Of a DNA stretch of 37,100 nucleotides, positions 16,481 through 25,020 are shown in pieces. Made by a program: the position numbers and the translations under genes. This DNA is from Fibrobacter succinogenes. Its GTDB lineage: Bacteria; Fibrobacterota; Fibrobacteria; Fibrobacterales; Fibrobacteraceae. The stretch spans positions 1 through 37,100 of the forward strand of contig CACXXH010000020.1 of NCBI GenBank assembly GCA_902771595.1, written 5' to 3'. The notes below the pieces were generated by a model. That model was given only the letters and a program-made list of their open reading frames with translations, ran no database searches and was not told the DNA's origin. Every line of letters starts with the position of its first letter. The stretch's first letter is position 1.

Positions 16481-19453
16481 CTACCTGAACGCGCCGGAGC
16501 GGTCAAGTTGCATGAGTTCATCCATGCCGATAAGCATCGCGCGGGGCTTGGAGTTGCCGGTACTGCGGGCGCACAGGCCCATGCCGTAAAGCTGGTCCAC
16601 GATCTTGCCCGCGCGGCTGTAGCCCACGCTAAAATGGCGTTGCACGGCAGAAGTAGAAAGGCCGTTGCCGCATTCGATGGCCCACTTGGCGACCTCGAAC
16701 AGGAGCTTGTCCTTCTTCTCGTTCATCGCGGCATTGCCTTCACCGTCTTCATCGCCTTCCCCGCCTTCGCCTTCGACCTCGAAGGTCTCGAGCTGCGGGT
16801 AGCAAACGTTCTGGTTGCTGCAGGCGTCAGCAAGTTTTTCCGCCTCTTCGTCGCTCAGGAAGGCTCCGTGCACGCGCACCGGGTCGGGAGCGTTCACCGC
16901 CTTGAACAGCATGTCGCCGCGCCCGAGCAACTTCTCGGCGCCGGCATGGTCCATCACGGTACGGGCGTCCACCTGGGATGCCACCTTGAAACTGATACGG
17001 GTCGGCAGGTTCGCCTTGATGTTGCCGGTAATCACCTTCACCGACGGGCGCTGGGTCGCGAGCACCAGATGGATGCCGACTGCGCGCGCCTTTGCGGCCA
17101 GGCGGCTCACATTCTTCTCAATTTCCTTGCCGGCCACCATCATGAGGTCGGCCATCTCGTCGATAATCACGACGATAAACGCCATGCGGTGACCGCGATC
17201 GGTATCGGGCACGTCGTCCGGCAGCTCGCCAGCCTCGAACTTCTCGTTGAAGCCGAGCAGGTTGCGGACCTTCGCCTTCGCGAGCACCTCGGTACGGCGG
17301 TCCATCTCGTAGCAGAGCCACTGGAGCGCCTGGATCGCGACCTCGGGCTTGGTAATCACGGGAGCAAGCAGGTGCGGGATGTTCTCGTACATCTTGAGTT
17401 CCACCGCCTTCGGGTCCACGAGAATCATGCGCAGTTCGTCGGGAGTCTTGCTGAAGAGCATGCTCGCCATGAGCGCGTTGATGCAGACGGACTTACCGGA
17501 ACCCGTCTGGCCCGCAATCATCAAGTGCGGGGCCTTCGCCAAATCCATCGTGAACGGCTCGCCGGAAATATCCTTGCCGAGCGCCATGACAATCTTGTCG
17601 GGCGTAGGCTTGAACGCGGCGCTCTCGAAGATGTCGCGCCCGAAAATGGTCTGCATCTTCCTGTTCGGAATTTCGATACCCACGGCTCCCTTGCCCGGAA
17701 TAGGCGCCAGGATGCGAATCGACAAAGCCTTCAGCGCCATCGCAAGGTCGTCTTGCAGCGCACTGAACTGGCTCACCTTCACGCCCGGGCCCGGTTCCAC
17801 CTCGAAGCGCGTAATCACGGGGCCGGTTTCGCAGCCGATAACCTTCCCCTTCACCTTGAAATTCTCAAGTTTCTCCTCGAGCATGCGGCCGATGGCATTG
17901 AGTTCGTCTTCGGTGTAGTCCGCAGGCTGCGGGTCGTGCTTGTCGAGAATCTCGTCCACCGTAGGAATCTTGTACTCGTCGTAATGCACCGTCGGGTCGG
18001 GCTGCGGAATTCCGTTCGCGGCACCACCCGTATACGTCGTCCCGGACGAAGATGTCCCAATCTGGTTCGCGCCTTCGTAGGTCGGGTCCTGTTCCACCTC
18101 GTCGCTCGAGACTATCTCGGGCATAAACGTCTCGTCGTCCGCGGCAGGCGCATTGTCCGCTTCCTCGGGACCGGCGAACAATCCGGAAAGGGTACCGGCC
18201 ATCGTACGTTCGGGCCTGCTTTCCATTTTTCCTGCACCGGCGACCACGGTCCTCTCGTCGTCCTGCGAGGGAGCCGCGGCATTCCCGGCCATAACCGTCT
18301 TGTCGCCGCCCACGGTATCTACCGGACGGGTATTGTTATTCCCGCGAACGGCGCCCTTCACCACGATCTTGTTCTGGTGGGCGCGTTCCCAGTTGAGCAT
18401 GTCGCGCGCACGGCGGATTTCAGCGATCTTGTCGCGGATTTCCTTGATTTCGAGGGCGCTCATGTAGCGTTCGTTGTCGCGCAGCTGCTGTTCCAGGCGC
18501 AAAATTTCGGGATCTTCGCCCGTCAATTCCGGCGAAGTCGCCTCGGCCGGAGCCACGGTCCTCGCACTCGCCGCCAACGTCGCAGCAGGCATTGCCGGCG
18601 CAATTGTCGTTTCGCCCGAACCGGCCTCGTCCCCGAGATCCATCAAGGGAGAATCCATCCAGTTCTTACGGGCGCTGAAAGGCTTCAACTTCCCGCGGTG
18701 CCGCAGCCTGTAACCGTCGGGTTCGTTGAAAATGGTATCGTCGTCCATGAAGGTGATGCCCTTGCGCTTCGGTTCCTCGGTCCGGGTATCATCGTCTTCT
18801 TCGGGCTCCTCGCCTTCCAATTCCTCGGCCTCGGGCTTCTTGCGGAACAGCCCCGCAAACCAGCGCATCGTCTTGGCGACAAAGGCAAAGTGCCTCGGGC
18901 GCAACCCGAACGAAAGCACGAGAATCAGGGCAAGCGCCACGAGCAGAACCAGGAGCGGCGCCACGCAGGAGACCTTCCCGAACACGGGAATCGCGATATT
19001 CTGGCTAAAGAACTGCCCGACAATTCCGCCGTTCATCATCATCACGTCGCGGCCCACGTGGGTTTCGCCGTAGTTCTTGAGCGAAAGCAGGCACGAAAGG
19101 TCGACGGTCAAAAGGCTCATCCCGATGGCGAAGCTGAGCAGGCGTTCGCGCATGGAACGCACCGCCAGGAAGAGTCCCCACAGCATGAGCGCTCCGGTGA
19201 AGAACACTACGGGGAGTTTGCCGAAAATGAAATTGAAAAGATCTGGCAGGAACTTGCCCAGGTAGGGGCCTAGCCAGTTGCCGTCGGAGCCGCTGTACAC
19301 GGAACTTACACATCCGAGCAGGAGAATGATTCCGACCGCAGTCAGGAACCAGCCGCCGAGCATTACAAAAAATGGAACATCCGATTCGACCGGGGTCTTT
19401 TCCCTGGATTTCGAACTTGTTTTTTTTGCAGTTTTCTTTTTCTGTGCAGCCAA
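16481..19453 (-). CDS. ftsK: DNA translocase FtsK/SpoIIIE
   Basis: The 990-residue protein has four N-terminal membrane segments (within about residues 28-165), a long acidic Pro/Thr/Glu linker (about 180-480), and the FtsK motor: GPVITRFEVEPGPGVKVSQ, Walker A AGQTGSGKSV and Walker B FIVVIIDEMADLMM. The C-terminal winged-helix gamma domain ends with QRHFSVGYSRAGKIVDQL. It pumps DNA at the division septum and aids dimer resolution. The frame extends to a TTG at 19471, but only the TTG at 19453 has a Shine-Dalgarno (AGGAG, 6 nt before it), so the protein should start M-AAQKKKTAKK. Confidence 0.95.
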   Translation of the reverse strand: MAAQKKKTAKKTSSKSREKTPVESDVPFFVMLGGWFLTAVGIILLLGCVSSVYSGSDGNWLGPYLGKFLPDLFNFIFGKLPVVFFTGALMLWGLFLAVRSMRERLLSFAIGMSLLTVDLSCLLSLKNYGETHVGRDVMMMNGGIVGQFFSQNIAIPVFGKVSCVAPLLVLLVALALILVLSFGLRPRHFAFVAKTMRWFAGLFRKKPEAEELEGEEPEEDDDTRTEEPKRKGITFMDDDTIFNEPDGYRLRHRGKLKPFSARKNWMDSPLMDLGDEAGSGETTIAPAMPAATLAASARTVAPAEATSPELTGEDPEILRLEQQLRDNERYMSALEIKEIRDKIAEIRRARDMLNWERAHQNKIVVKGAVRGNNNTRPVDTVGGDKTVMAGNAAAPSQDDERTVVAGAGKMESRPERTMAGTLSGLFAGPEEADNAPAADDETFMPEIVSSDEVEQDPTYEGANQIGTSSSGTTYTGGAANGIPQPDPTVHYDEYKIPTVDEILDKHDPQPADYTEDELNAIGRMLEEKLENFKVKGKVIGCETGPVITRFEVEPGPGVKVSQFSALQDDLAMALKALSIRILAPIPGKGAVGIEIPNRKMQTIFGRDIFESAAFKPTPDKIVMALGKDISGEPFTMDLAKAPHLMIAGQTGSGKSVCINALMASMLFSKTPDELRMILVDPKAVELKMYENIPHLLAPVITKPEVAIQALQWLCYEMDRRTEVLAKAKVRNLLGFNEKFEAGELPDDVPDTDRGHRMAFIVVIIDEMADLMMVAGKEIEKNVSRLAAKARAVGIHLVLATQRPSVKVITGNIKANLPTRISFKVASQVDARTVMDHAGAEKLLGRGDMLFKAVNAPDPVRVHGAFLSDEEAEKLADACSNQNVCYPQLETFEVEGEGGEGDEDGEGNAAMNEKKDKLLFEVAKWAIECGNGLSTSAVQRHFSVGYSRAGKIVDQLYGMGLCARSTGNSKPRAMLIGMDELMQLDRSGAFR

Positions 19454-19502
19454 AATACGCTCCTGGGGCAAATCATACTGAAATATAGTTTTATTGTTTT
19501 AT

Positions 19503-19508
19503 TATACT
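19503..19508 (+). promoter_or_regulatory. -10 box 6 nt before the CHASE2 cyclase
   Basis: TATACT is followed by TAAAGC and then the ATG at 19515. No Shine-Dalgarno is present. The region is AT-rich and shared with the divergent ftsK. Confidence 0.5.
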
Positions 19509-19514
19509 TAAAGC

Positions 19515-22500
19515 ATGAACAAAAAAATCTTGAAAAAGATAAAGAAGATTGTCGTCGGCCTTGTCATCACCGCCGTCCTTCTTTTCCTGATTCTCCTTCT
19601 TGGCAATTCGCAGGACCCCTACATCGATGTGACTCGTACCGCCGCCGAGGATCTGGAAAACTTCTTCTACGACCAATTCTTCAAGATTAAGACCGGCAAG
19701 ACCTTCGAAAAGCTCGAGAAAGACGGCAAAGTCTTGATGAGCCACAGTTTCGAGCCCAACATCATCATTGTCGATATCGACGAGAACGCCCTCACGAAGC
19801 TCGGCAACTACAACGAATGGGACCGTTCCATTCACGCCAACGTCATCAAGAACTTGAACGACGGCGGAGCGTCAGCCATCGCATTCGATATCCTGTTCAA
19901 GAGCGCGGACTTCGGCCAGAAAAAGGCGGAACAGACCATCAACATCCTGAACACGGTCGATTCCACCAAGCAGTGGGACTCCCTATTCTCGGATATCCGC
20001 TCGCACTACAATTTCGACTCCCTGATGATCAAGGAAATCAGGGAGAGCGGGAACGCCATCATGTGCTTCATGATGGACGATTCCACCTCGTTCAACCACA
20101 AGTCCGTCTGGGAGAAGCTCGCCACATACGAACGCGCCGAGGAACTCGGGTTCAACTCGACTTTCAACAACTCGCAAGTGGATTCCATCACCCATGTGGA
20201 ACCGAAAACGCTCCTCGACAACATCTATCCCGAATTGGCACAGGCGGGCGCCCTGATGGGTTCCGTGAACGCCTACCCCGACGATGACGGCGTGGTGCGC
20301 CACGTGTCGATGCTCTACCGTTTTCCGAACCCCTACGCCTATCCCGACATTCCGAGCCGCGTCTATTCCACGATGTCCCTGATGACGGTCCTCCACCTGT
20401 TCCACCAGGACCCGAAAAACGTCAAGATCAAGATGGGGAACTACATCGACCTCGGCAAGCCCTTCGGCATATACCGCGATTCAGCGGGCGCCTTCCATGC
20501 GACCTACCCGCAGTTCAGTTACCCCATGTTCCTCGAGCTCCGGAAATTCCTCAAGCGCAAGGACGCGCAGCTCAGGGCCTCCGAAGACATCATCGACATA
20601 ACCAACAAGGTCATCGCCACCAAGAACAAGGATGGCGAAATAACCTTCTCACTGTTCGACGGGCAGGTTCTCGACCCGACGGAATCCAAGCTGCTTCTCG
20701 ATATCGCGACCAGCGTCCACCGCGATTCGCTTCTGTCCCTCAAGCAGGGCGAAGAAACTGAATTCGCCGCCGGCGTGACCATCACCCGCGAAGACGAAAG
20801 CGAATCCAACATTCTCTTCATCGTCAACGACGCGAACAACGACGAAGAAATCACCATCACGCCGAACATCCTGCATACCATCAGCTATTACAAGGATTCG
20901 CTTTCGAGCCTTCCCGTCAACAAGCCCAAGCACCTTTCCATCGACATCGACCTCCGTTACGACAAGTCCTCGAAGAAATGGGTGTCGAACATCGCCATCT
21001 TGAACGACAAGGTCATCCGCGACATCATCGCCACAAACGAGAAGAAGGTCGACAACCTCAAACCCGGCGAAGAATACCGATTCGGCCCCATCAAGCGCGT
21101 TCCCATCGACAACTACGGCCGCTACCTCGTGAACTACATCGGGCGATACAATACCGACAAGGAAAGCCGCCCGTTCCAGCACCTGTCCTACTACGATGTC
21201 ACCAAGAACCGTCACGACCAGGCCATGTACCAGGGCAAGGTATTCATCCTCGGGTCGGCAGCGCCCGCCCTGTTCGACTTTGTTCCTGGCCCGCACGAAG
21301 AAAACAACCCCGCCGTGCTCATACACGCGACCATCATCCAGAACATCCTGAACGACAACTACATCGTGACCCTGGCCGAAAAACACCAGCAGCTTATCGT
21401 CATCCTGCTCGCCATCCTCTGCATGGTGCTCGGCCTTTTCATCAAGAGCTACATATCCATCGCCATTTCGCTCCTCCTCATGAGCGCCTACACCTTCATC
21501 GCGTTCCGCTACTTCCAGGACGGCATGTACATCGGCGTATCGAAGCAACTGATCGCCATGCTGATTACGAACATCGCGGCCTTGATTGTCCAGTTCTACT
21601 ATGAAAACAAGGAAAAGCGATTCCTCGACAATGCGTTCAAGCAGTACATCTCGCCCGAACTGATTGACGAAATGGTGAACAACGAAATTATGCCGACCCT
21701 CGGCGGCGAAAAGTCGAACATCACCGCGTTCTTCACCGACATCGCGAGTTTCTCCACCTTCTCCGAAAAAATCGGCGACCCGAGCCGACTCGTCGACCTC
21801 TTGAACGAATACCTCACGGCAATGACGGACACGCTTTTGAGCAACAAGGGAACGCTCGACAAATACGAAGGCGATGCCATCATCGCATTCTTCGGAGCGC
21901 CCATGCCCCTGGAAAACCACGCGCAGAGCGCCTGCAGCGCCGCTTGCGACATGCAGAGCAAGCTCATGAAACTCCGCAAAAAATGGACGTCGGAAGGCGA
22001 CAAGTGGCCGAAGGTGGTCCACGACATGCACATGCGCATCGGTATCAACTCGGGCGACATAGTGACGGGCAACATGGGTTCCACCATGCGCAAGAACTAC
22101 ACCATGATGGGCGACGCCGTGAACCTGGCCGCCCGACTGGAAAGTGCCGCCAAGCAGTACGGCGCCTACATCCAGATTAGCGAAGACACGCAGAAGCACC
22201 TCGAGCCGGGCAAGTTCATTTTCCGCTCGCTCGACACCATCCGTGTGGTCGGCAAGAGCCTGCCGGTCAAGACGTTCGAACTCCTCGCGAAATCGGACAC
22301 CGAGAACCGCGAAACCTTGAACAAGCTCGTAGAAATATGGGAAACGGCCCGCGAGGCCTACCTGGAGATGGACTGGGACAAGGCGCAGGATTTGTTCACG
22401 CAGTGCCTCGAATACGAGCCGCATCTGCCCGAGCGCGACCCCGGAAGCAAGACATGCCCGAGCCTCGTGTATATACAGCGTTGCATAGCCTACCGCGAGA

Positions 22501-22559
22501 ATCCGCCCGTGGCACCCGGCGAAACATGGGACGGCGTGTTTACCGCAACAAGCAAATAG
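19515..22559 (+). CDS. CHASE2-domain class III adenylate cyclase
   Basis: The 1014-residue membrane protein has one N-terminal membrane segment (about 10-30) and a large extracytoplasmic CHASE2 region (IIIVDIDENALTKLG, GGASAIAFDILF; about 35-620). Three membrane segments follow (about 630-700), then a class III cyclase domain (about 735-925). Metal-binding Asp742 (FTDIASFS) and Asp787 (KYEGDAIIAFFGAP) are present. Lys783 and Asp867 (GDAVNLAAR) are the adenine-selecting pair, and Asn870 and Arg874 bind the transition state, so cAMP is the likely product. A short TPR-like tail (about 940-975) ends the protein. The CHASE2 region appears to contain an extra segment at about 345-520. It diverges from ftsK. 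Confidence 0.93.
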   Translation: MNKKILKKIKKIVVGLVITAVLLFLILLLGNSQDPYIDVTRTAAEDLENFFYDQFFKIKTGKTFEKLEKDGKVLMSHSFEPNIIIVDIDENALTKLGNYNEWDRSIHANVIKNLNDGGASAIAFDILFKSADFGQKKAEQTINILNTVDSTKQWDSLFSDIRSHYNFDSLMIKEIRESGNAIMCFMMDDSTSFNHKSVWEKLATYERAEELGFNSTFNNSQVDSITHVEPKTLLDNIYPELAQAGALMGSVNAYPDDDGVVRHVSMLYRFPNPYAYPDIPSRVYSTMSLMTVLHLFHQDPKNVKIKMGNYIDLGKPFGIYRDSAGAFHATYPQFSYPMFLELRKFLKRKDAQLRASEDIIDITNKVIATKNKDGEITFSLFDGQVLDPTESKLLLDIATSVHRDSLLSLKQGEETEFAAGVTITREDESESNILFIVNDANNDEEITITPNILHTISYYKDSLSSLPVNKPKHLSIDIDLRYDKSSKKWVSNIAILNDKVIRDIIATNEKKVDNLKPGEEYRFGPIKRVPIDNYGRYLVNYIGRYNTDKESRPFQHLSYYDVTKNRHDQAMYQGKVFILGSAAPALFDFVPGPHEENNPAVLIHATIIQNILNDNYIVTLAEKHQQLIVILLAILCMVLGLFIKSYISIAISLLLMSAYTFIAFRYFQDGMYIGVSKQLIAMLITNIAALIVQFYYENKEKRFLDNAFKQYISPELIDEMVNNEIMPTLGGEKSNITAFFTDIASFSTFSEKIGDPSRLVDLLNEYLTAMTDTLLSNKGTLDKYEGDAIIAFFGAPMPLENHAQSACSAACDMQSKLMKLRKKWTSEGDKWPKVVHDMHMRIGINSGDIVTGNMGSTMRKNYTMMGDAVNLAARLESAAKQYGAYIQISEDTQKHLEPGKFIFRSLDTIRVVGKSLPVKTFELLAKSDTENRETLNKLVEIWETAREAYLEMDWDKAQDLFTQCLEYEPHLPERDPGSKTCPSLVYIQRCIAYRENPPVAPGETWDGVFTATSK

Positions 22560-22696
22560 CGCCTGCGGCGCAGTTATTAGTCAATAGTTACAGGGCACCT
22601 GCGGTGCAGTTACTAGTCAATAGTTACTAGTTACTAGAATTTCAGGTCTCAAGAAGCTTCTTGAGACCCGTTAAACTAGTAACTCAGAACTAGTAA
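22559..22696. repeat. Repeat block with hairpins after the cyclase gene
   Basis: It begins at the last base of the cyclase stop codon. Two related units follow each other: hairpin GCGCC-TGC-GGCGC (22559-22571) and hairpin GCACC-TGC-GGTGC (22595-22607), each followed by CAGTTAYTAGTCAATAGTTA. A perfect 24-base palindrome lies at 22645-22668 (half site GGTCTCAAGAAG). AGTAACT-type units then run to the panC stop. A similar block follows proC at 27813. Confidence 0.75.
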
Positions 22697-23548
22697 CTAA
22701 TTAAGTTCGATATTGTCGATAAGGCGGGTCTTGCCGAAGAAGGCTGCAACCAAAATAACGGCCTTGTCCGAAGACTTCAGCACGCCGGAGAACTTCTGCA
22801 AATCCTTCTGGTTCACGACCTCGACGAACTGCACCTGGCCGCGGTTCTGCAAGATGGACTTCACCACGACATCGCGGAGCTTCGCCACGCCCTTCTCGCC
22901 AGCGAGGAAGGCGGCCTTCGCTTCTTTCAGGCCGGTAGAAATGCCGAGCGCCTGCTTGCGTTCTTCATCGGACAGGTATTCGTTGCGGCTGGAAAGCGCA
23001 AGTCCCGAAGCCTCGCGCACGATAGGCACGCGGTGGATTTCGATATCGAAGTTCAAGTCCTTCACCATGCGCTCGATGAGGAACACCTGCTGGTAGTCCT
23101 TCTCACCGAAATAAGCGTGATTCGCACGGGTAATGAGGAACAGCTTGGAGACCACGGTGAGCACGCCGCGGAAATGTCCGGGACGGTAAGCACCGCAGTA
23201 AAGGCTTTCGAGGGTCTCGTCACGCACCATCGTGAGCGGATCTCCATCCGGATACATCTCGGAGACGCTCGGGGCAAACACGAAATCCGCCCCCAGGGAC
23301 TCGGCGAGCTTGGCATCGGCCTCGAGACGCTTGGGATACTTGTCCAGATCCTCGTTCTTACCGAACTGGATCGGGTTCAAAAACACGCTGACAACCGTAA
23401 TATCACAATCCTTCACCGAAGCCTTGATGAGGGCGCCATGACCTTCGTGGAGCGCTCCCATCGTCGGAACGAGACCGATTGTTTTTCCCTCCTTCGCAAG
23501 CGGTTTGAGCGTTTCGCGAAGAGTTTCGATTGACTTTATGATTTGCAT
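22697..23548 (-). CDS. panC: Pantothenate synthetase
   Basis: The 283-residue product has the PanC signatures GLVPTMGALHEGHGALI (HxGH nucleotidyl-transferase motif), VVSVFLNPIQFGKNEDLDKYP, YFGEKDYQQVFLI and LALSSRNEYLSDEER. It joins pantoate and beta-alanine for coenzyme A synthesis. It is the third gene of folK-dNK-panC, 9 bases after the kinase gene. The Shine-Dalgarno AGAAGG lies 4 nt before the ATG. No panB or panD is in the window. Confidence 0.97.
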   Translation of the reverse strand: MQIIKSIETLRETLKPLAKEGKTIGLVPTMGALHEGHGALIKASVKDCDITVVSVFLNPIQFGKNEDLDKYPKRLEADAKLAESLGADFVFAPSVSEMYPDGDPLTMVRDETLESLYCGAYRPGHFRGVLTVVSKLFLITRANHAYFGEKDYQQVFLIERMVKDLNFDIEIHRVPIVREASGLALSSRNEYLSDEERKQALGISTGLKEAKAAFLAGEKGVAKLRDVVVKSILQNRGQVQFVEVVNQKDLQKFSGVLKSSDKAVILVAAFFGKTRLIDNIELN

Positions 23549-23557
23549 ATGACCTTC

Positions 23558-24208
23558 TTAATTACCTTCTGGAACAAAATAAGTCGTTTGGCGGGGACAC
23601 GCCTCGATGGCGTCGAGTACCAGCTTGAGGTGGTTCTCGTTGTGGACGAAATCGATGTGGTCCGTGTTGATGATAAGGACGGGCGCATGCGGGTAATGCC
23701 AGAAATGCAGGTCGTAGCGGGCCTGCAAGTCCCTGAGGTAGTTGCCTTCGATGGCCTTTTCCATCGAGCGGCCGCGGCTCTTGATGCGCGAAAGGAGTGT
23801 GGGGACACTCGCCTGCAAATACACAACCATGTCCGGCCTCGGGATTTCGTGCTCGATGGCCTTCGAAACCTGCTCGTACATGGCGAACTCGCTATCCGAA
23901 AGGTTCTGCGCCGCAAAGATGGCGTCCTTGTCGAACGTGTAGTCGCTTACCAGCAAGTCGTGGAACAGGTCGCTCTGAACGGCACAATGTTGCAACTGTT
24001 TGTGGCGCTCAAGCAAAAAGAACAACTGCGTCTGGAACGCGTAAGGTTCGGGATTCTCGTAGAACTTTTCGAGGAACGGGTTATCCTGGTAGTTTTCCTC
24101 GATGCAGAGGGCGTTCCAGCGCTCGGCGATGATACGCGCAAGCGAGGTCTTGCCTACCCCAATGACCCCTTCGATGGCGAGAAAATGTACACCTTTGTCC
24201 GTAAGCAT
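23558..24208 (-). CDS. Deoxynucleoside kinase family protein
   Basis: The 216-residue product starts MLTDKGVHFLAIEGVIGVGKTSLA, with P-loop GVIGVGKTS. It has the family's FQTQLFFLLERHKQL, DYTFDKDAIFA and SRIKSRGRSMEKAI (the lid/Arg region). Members phosphorylate deoxyadenosine, deoxyguanosine or related nucleosides; the substrate cannot be read from the sequence. The ATG at 24208 overlaps the folK stop by one base (TAATG), so translation is probably coupled. The open frame further upstream is antisense-like and inside folK. Confidence 0.9.
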   Translation of the reverse strand: MLTDKGVHFLAIEGVIGVGKTSLARIIAERWNALCIEENYQDNPFLEKFYENPEPYAFQTQLFFLLERHKQLQHCAVQSDLFHDLLVSDYTFDKDAIFAAQNLSDSEFAMYEQVSKAIEHEIPRPDMVVYLQASVPTLLSRIKSRGRSMEKAIEGNYLRDLQARYDLHFWHYPHAPVLIINTDHIDFVHNENHLKLVLDAIEACPRQTTYFVPEGN

Positions 24209-24717
24209 TAGGGTTCCTCCGCTGTGATGGTACGGAATTCGATTTTCTCTTCCTTCTGGAGAAGTTGCGAAAGCAATTCCTTCATGGTGCAATTGCTGAG
24301 CGGGTCGACCCAATCGGGGGCGATGTCGTTCAGCGGGACGAGCACGAACTGGCGGTTCGGGATTTCGACATGCGGGATCGTAGGCCGTCCCCCCATAACC
24401 TTGTTGCCGAAATAAAGCAAATCGAGGTCAATCTCGCGGGAATTCCAATGCCCGCGGGGCTTGCGCCCGAGCACAAGTTCCGCACCCTTGAGGTAATGCA
24501 GCAGACGTTTCGGGTCGCCGTCGTACCAGAAACTTACGACCTGGTTGAAATACGGACCCTGCCCTTCCGGTCCAACCGGAGGAGTCTCGTAAATAGGGCT
24601 TTCCATCCAGCCGCCCGAAGATATGCGGGAAAGCATGTCCCTTCCTTCGGACAACCTGCGGAATCGCGGTGCAAGATTGCTGCCCAGTGCGATAAAAACG
24701 CGGTCTAAAGAATCCAC
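24208..24717 (-). CDS. folK: 6-hydroxymethyl-7,8-dihydropterin pyrophosphokinase
   Basis: The 169-residue protein has FIALGSNLAPR, SPIYETPPVGPEGQGPYFNQV, the HPPK signature RGHWNSREIDLDLLYFG and IPHVEIPNRQFVLVPL. It transfers pyrophosphate to hydroxymethyl-dihydropterin in folate synthesis. The start is GTG at 24717, 6 nt after TATATT and with no Shine-Dalgarno, suggesting a leaderless first gene of folK-dNK-panC. The combination of folate, nucleotide and pantothenate genes is a convenience operon rather than a single pathway. Confidence 0.95.
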   Translation of the reverse strand: MDSLDRVFIALGSNLAPRFRRLSEGRDMLSRISSGGWMESPIYETPPVGPEGQGPYFNQVVSFWYDGDPKRLLHYLKGAELVLGRKPRGHWNSREIDLDLLYFGNKVMGGRPTIPHVEIPNRQFVLVPLNDIAPDWVDPLSNCTMKELLSQLLQKEEKIEFRTITAEEP

Positions 24718-24723
24718 GCCGTT

Positions 24724-24729
24724 AATATA
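24724..24729 (-). promoter_or_regulatory. -10 box 6 nt before folK
   Basis: TATATT on the minus strand is followed by AACGGC and then the GTG at 24717. The -35 region is poor. Confidence 0.5.
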
Positions 24730-24861
24730 GCATTTTTCGCAAACGTCGAACGAAACATGCGCACAATCGCGGCATGTCCAAAAAAAATAAAGTACAAAAA
24801 AGCGGGAGATATTTTTTGCGAGGGTCCCGCAACAAGAAAAATTGAAAAAAAAGACCTGTTT

Positions 24862-24890
24862 TTGACAAACTTTGAAATTTTTTGTATTTT
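24862..24890 (+). promoter_or_regulatory. Strong promoter of rho
   Basis: TTGACA (24862-24867) and TATTTT (24885-24890) are exactly 17 bases apart, making a near-consensus promoter. It gives a leader of about 125 nt before the GTG at 25021, which is U-rich and could take part in Rho autoregulation. The rest of the spacer (24730-24861) has a 6-bp stem, GCGGGA with TCCCGC, and nothing else I can name. Confidence 0.75.
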
Positions 24891-25020
24891 ATGAACGATT
24901 CCGAGGGAATCCTTATTTTCAATATCATAAATAAATCGAAGGGATTTTTTCTTTATTCCCTTTCTCCATTTTCCAAACAACACAAGTTTTTCACCCAACA
25001 TACTTTCAAAGGAACGAAAC

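Noticed and set aside
16475..19273. 932-residue open frame antisense to ftsK
   Set aside because: It is a codon-bias shadow: ftsK has clear FtsK motifs, and this frame has low-complexity His/Arg/Val content and no motif.
20649..22424. 591-residue open frame antisense to the cyclase
   Set aside because: It lies within the conserved cyclase and shows only a Val/His/Arg-rich shadow composition.
24705..25001. 98-residue minus-strand frame in the rho leader
   Set aside because: It is Lys/Phe-rich from A/T tracts, overlaps the rho promoter and has no ribosome binding site.
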